Virus record (IMG/VR): IMGVR_UViG_3300045119_000374
Span: 1 to 38,797 of that record
Length of the DNA stretch: 38,797 nucleotides
Source: a virus
Strand: one strand, 5' to 3'
Part shown: positions 37,561-38,797 of the stretch, in pieces
Numbering within the stretch: the first letter of the stretch is position 1
Layout: each line of letters begins with the position of its first letter
Made by a program: the position numbers and the translations under genes
The notes under the pieces: generated by a model
What the model was told of the DNA's origin: nothing
The model's input: the letters and a program-made list of their open reading frames with translations, nothing else
Database searches by the model: none

Positions 37561-38797
37561 TCATGCGATGCTGGCACTCTTCACGGCGTTCTTGTTCGTG
37601 CCGGTGAGACTGTCGATCAGACTACCGGTGTTGCCGAGCAGACCGCCCGTCGTCGCCACGCCGCCGATCACCTGTCCGAAGGGATCTGAAGCCATATCCT
37701 GGCTGAACGAGCCGGTATTGCTGGTGCTGTAAGGAATGCCGCTGACCGCGCCCAGCAAGGTCTGGATCTGTTGATACGGGAACGCCTGCTGCTGGGCGAA
37801 CGCCGCCTGTTGTGAATTCAGGATGTTCTGCTGATACTGCTGCTGTAACGTGCCCGCCTGATTGAGCGCGTTGATCTGCCCAAGCGAGGCGGCCTGCTGC
37901 CCGGACAGCGCCCCCGGCAGTTGCTGCGCCGCCGTGAGGCCCGCCTGGAGGTTGATATTGGCCATGTCCCGCGCCCCCGTCTGGCTGGCGCCGTAGCCCT
38001 GCCCCAGCGCGTTGTTGAGCGCGGTCGCGCTACCATACCCCTGCTGCGCCAGGGCATTGGCGCTACCATAGCCCTGCTGCGCCAGGGCGCTGGACGCCGC
38101 CAACCCCTGCTGTCCCGCCTGTAACCCGATATTGGTGCCCGACTGCAACGCGTTGCCCCAGCCCTGGTTGAGCATGTTGCCAATGAACTGCTGGGTGCCC
38201 AGGGCGTTCTGCGCGTCCGCCACCCCTTCCTCGACCCCCTGCCTGGAACCGCCGAAGGCGCCAACCTGAATCGCCTTGTCGGCGATGCCCTGCTTCGCCA
38301 GGGCCAGTTGCTGTTGCCCCGCCCGTAGCGCCGGATCGATCACCTGCTGGGTGTAGGGCGACATGAGTTGCTGGGCGTTCTGCCCTATGCCTTGCGCCGT
38401 CGCCGGCCCCTGCCCCGCGTAGCCGCCAAGCAGGCCCTGGCTCTGGTCATAGGCATTCCCGAACACGTTCTGGTTTTGGGAATAAGCATTACTGAGATTG
38501 GCCGACGTCGGGTTGTAGACGCCCTGCTGGAAGTTGCCGAACAACTCGTTGGTGCCGTTGTTGACGCCGCCAGCCGTCACCGGCGAAGCCTGCCCGGCCA
38601 GGCCCCAATTGGCGTTGATGGCGGCGTTCCAGCCGCCCGTGCCCATACCCTGCATGGCGCCGGTCTGATCGTAAGCCTGCCGTTGCGCCTGATTGACATC
38701 GGCGACGGTCTGCCCGGTGTAAGGGGTATAGGGTTGATTGCTCAGGGCACCGGCGCGGCCGACCGCCTGTTGGGTGTAGTCCTCCAGCCATTGGGGA
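37561..38797 (-). CDS. Ejection/internal virion protein, C-terminal part
   Basis: This is the main part of the 431-residue protein that begins at 186. It has repeated Gln/Gly/Ala segments: ALAQQGYGSANALAQQGYGS (a direct tandem repeat), SPYTQQVIDPALRAGQQQLA and QVGAFGGSRQGVEEGVADAQ, the last typical of podovirus DNA-transfer proteins. The C-terminus has a NSQQAAFAQQQAFPYQQIQT helix. The frame runs on to base 38797 because the last 127 bases repeat the start. An ATG at 38655 is not the real start. Confidence 0.85.
   Translation of the reverse strand, partial: PQWLEDYTQQAVGRAGALSNQPYTPYTGQTVADVNQAQRQAYDQTGAMQGMGTGGWNAAINANWGLAGQASPVTAGGVNNGTNELFGNFQQGVYNPTSANLSNAYSQNQNVFGNAYDQSQGLLGGYAGQGPATAQGIGQNAQQLMSPYTQQVIDPALRAGQQQLALAKQGIADKAIQVGAFGGSRQGVEEGVADAQNALGTQQFIGNMLNQGWGNALQSGTNIGLQAGQQGLAASSALAQQGYGSANALAQQGYGSATALNNALGQGYGASQTGARDMANINLQAGLTAAQQLPGALSGQQAASLGQINALNQAGTLQQQYQQNILNSQQAAFAQQQAFPYQQIQTLLGAVSGIPYSTSNTGSFSQDMASDPFGQVIGGVATTGGLLGNTGSLIDSLTGTNKNAVKSASIA
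38030..38089. repeat. Tandem repeat in the ejection protein
   Basis: A 30-base unit coding for QQGYGSANAL-like decapeptides (ALAQQGYGSA) occurs nearly exactly twice between 38032 and 38091, with ACCATA(C/G)CCCTGCTGCGCC as its core. It repeats in frame and probably arose by slippage. Confidence 0.7.
38671..38797. repeat. Terminal direct redundancy, right copy
   Basis: These 127 bases equal bases 1-127. Joining the copies gives a closed circle with the ejection gene intact across the join, which is the best evidence that the window is a whole genome. Confidence 0.97.

Overview
The window is one complete circular phage genome. Its last 127 bases (38671-38797) repeat its first 127 bases exactly, so it is a circular map (or a circularised contig) of about 38,670 bp with a unit length cut inside one gene. 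The gene set is that of a podovirus-like, apparently temperate phage: large terminase, portal, scaffold, SU10/DUF5309-type major capsid protein, adaptor, nozzle, fibres and tailspike, and a run of large ejection proteins that includes a lytic transglycosylase. There is no tape measure, sheath or tail-tube gene. A GcrA-like regulator, high GC and AGGAG-type ribosome sites point to an alphaproteobacterial host; this is inference.

Layout. (1) Minus strand, about 20562 down to 1 and on through 38670 to 32613: the late structural operon, reading terminase small subunit candidate, membrane protein, TerL, three small genes, portal, small genes, ADP-ribosyltransferase-like protein, scaffold, capsid, adaptor, fibres/tailspike, nozzle and ejection proteins. 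Most neighbours overlap by ATGA or TGATG, so translation is probably coupled. Two homing-type nucleases interrupt this block, one of them on the plus strand. (2) Plus strand 20588-22413: a promoter, five small early genes and a strong intrinsic terminator. (3) 22451-22651: a dense cluster of CGTAGCA-type repeats, a long hairpin and an AT-rich stretch, which I read as a candidate replication origin. (4) Minus strand 27348-22688: a consensus promoter driving Gp157, an HNH nuclease, RecT, a CoiA-like nuclease, a small gene and a RepA-like hexameric helicase; a ribbon-helix-helix repressor is encoded divergently. (5) Minus strand 29463-27451: a Cro/YdaS-like regulator, RusA resolvase, a GcrA-like regulator and small genes. 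(6) Plus strand 29552-31354: an XRE repressor and small zinc-finger genes. The (5)/(6) junction is a lysogeny-type switch with three copies of the operator ATGCAG-N5-CTGCAT. (7) 31371-32612: a winged-helix Rep-like gene on the minus strand with repeated operators upstream, and two small plus-strand genes.

The genes suggest a temperate phage with its own recombination (RecT, RusA, Gp157) and replication (helicase, Rep-like wHTH, iteron-like origin). No integrase, transposase or partition gene was recognised. A phage-plasmid lifestyle is therefore the main hypothesis to test. No endolysin was recognised either.
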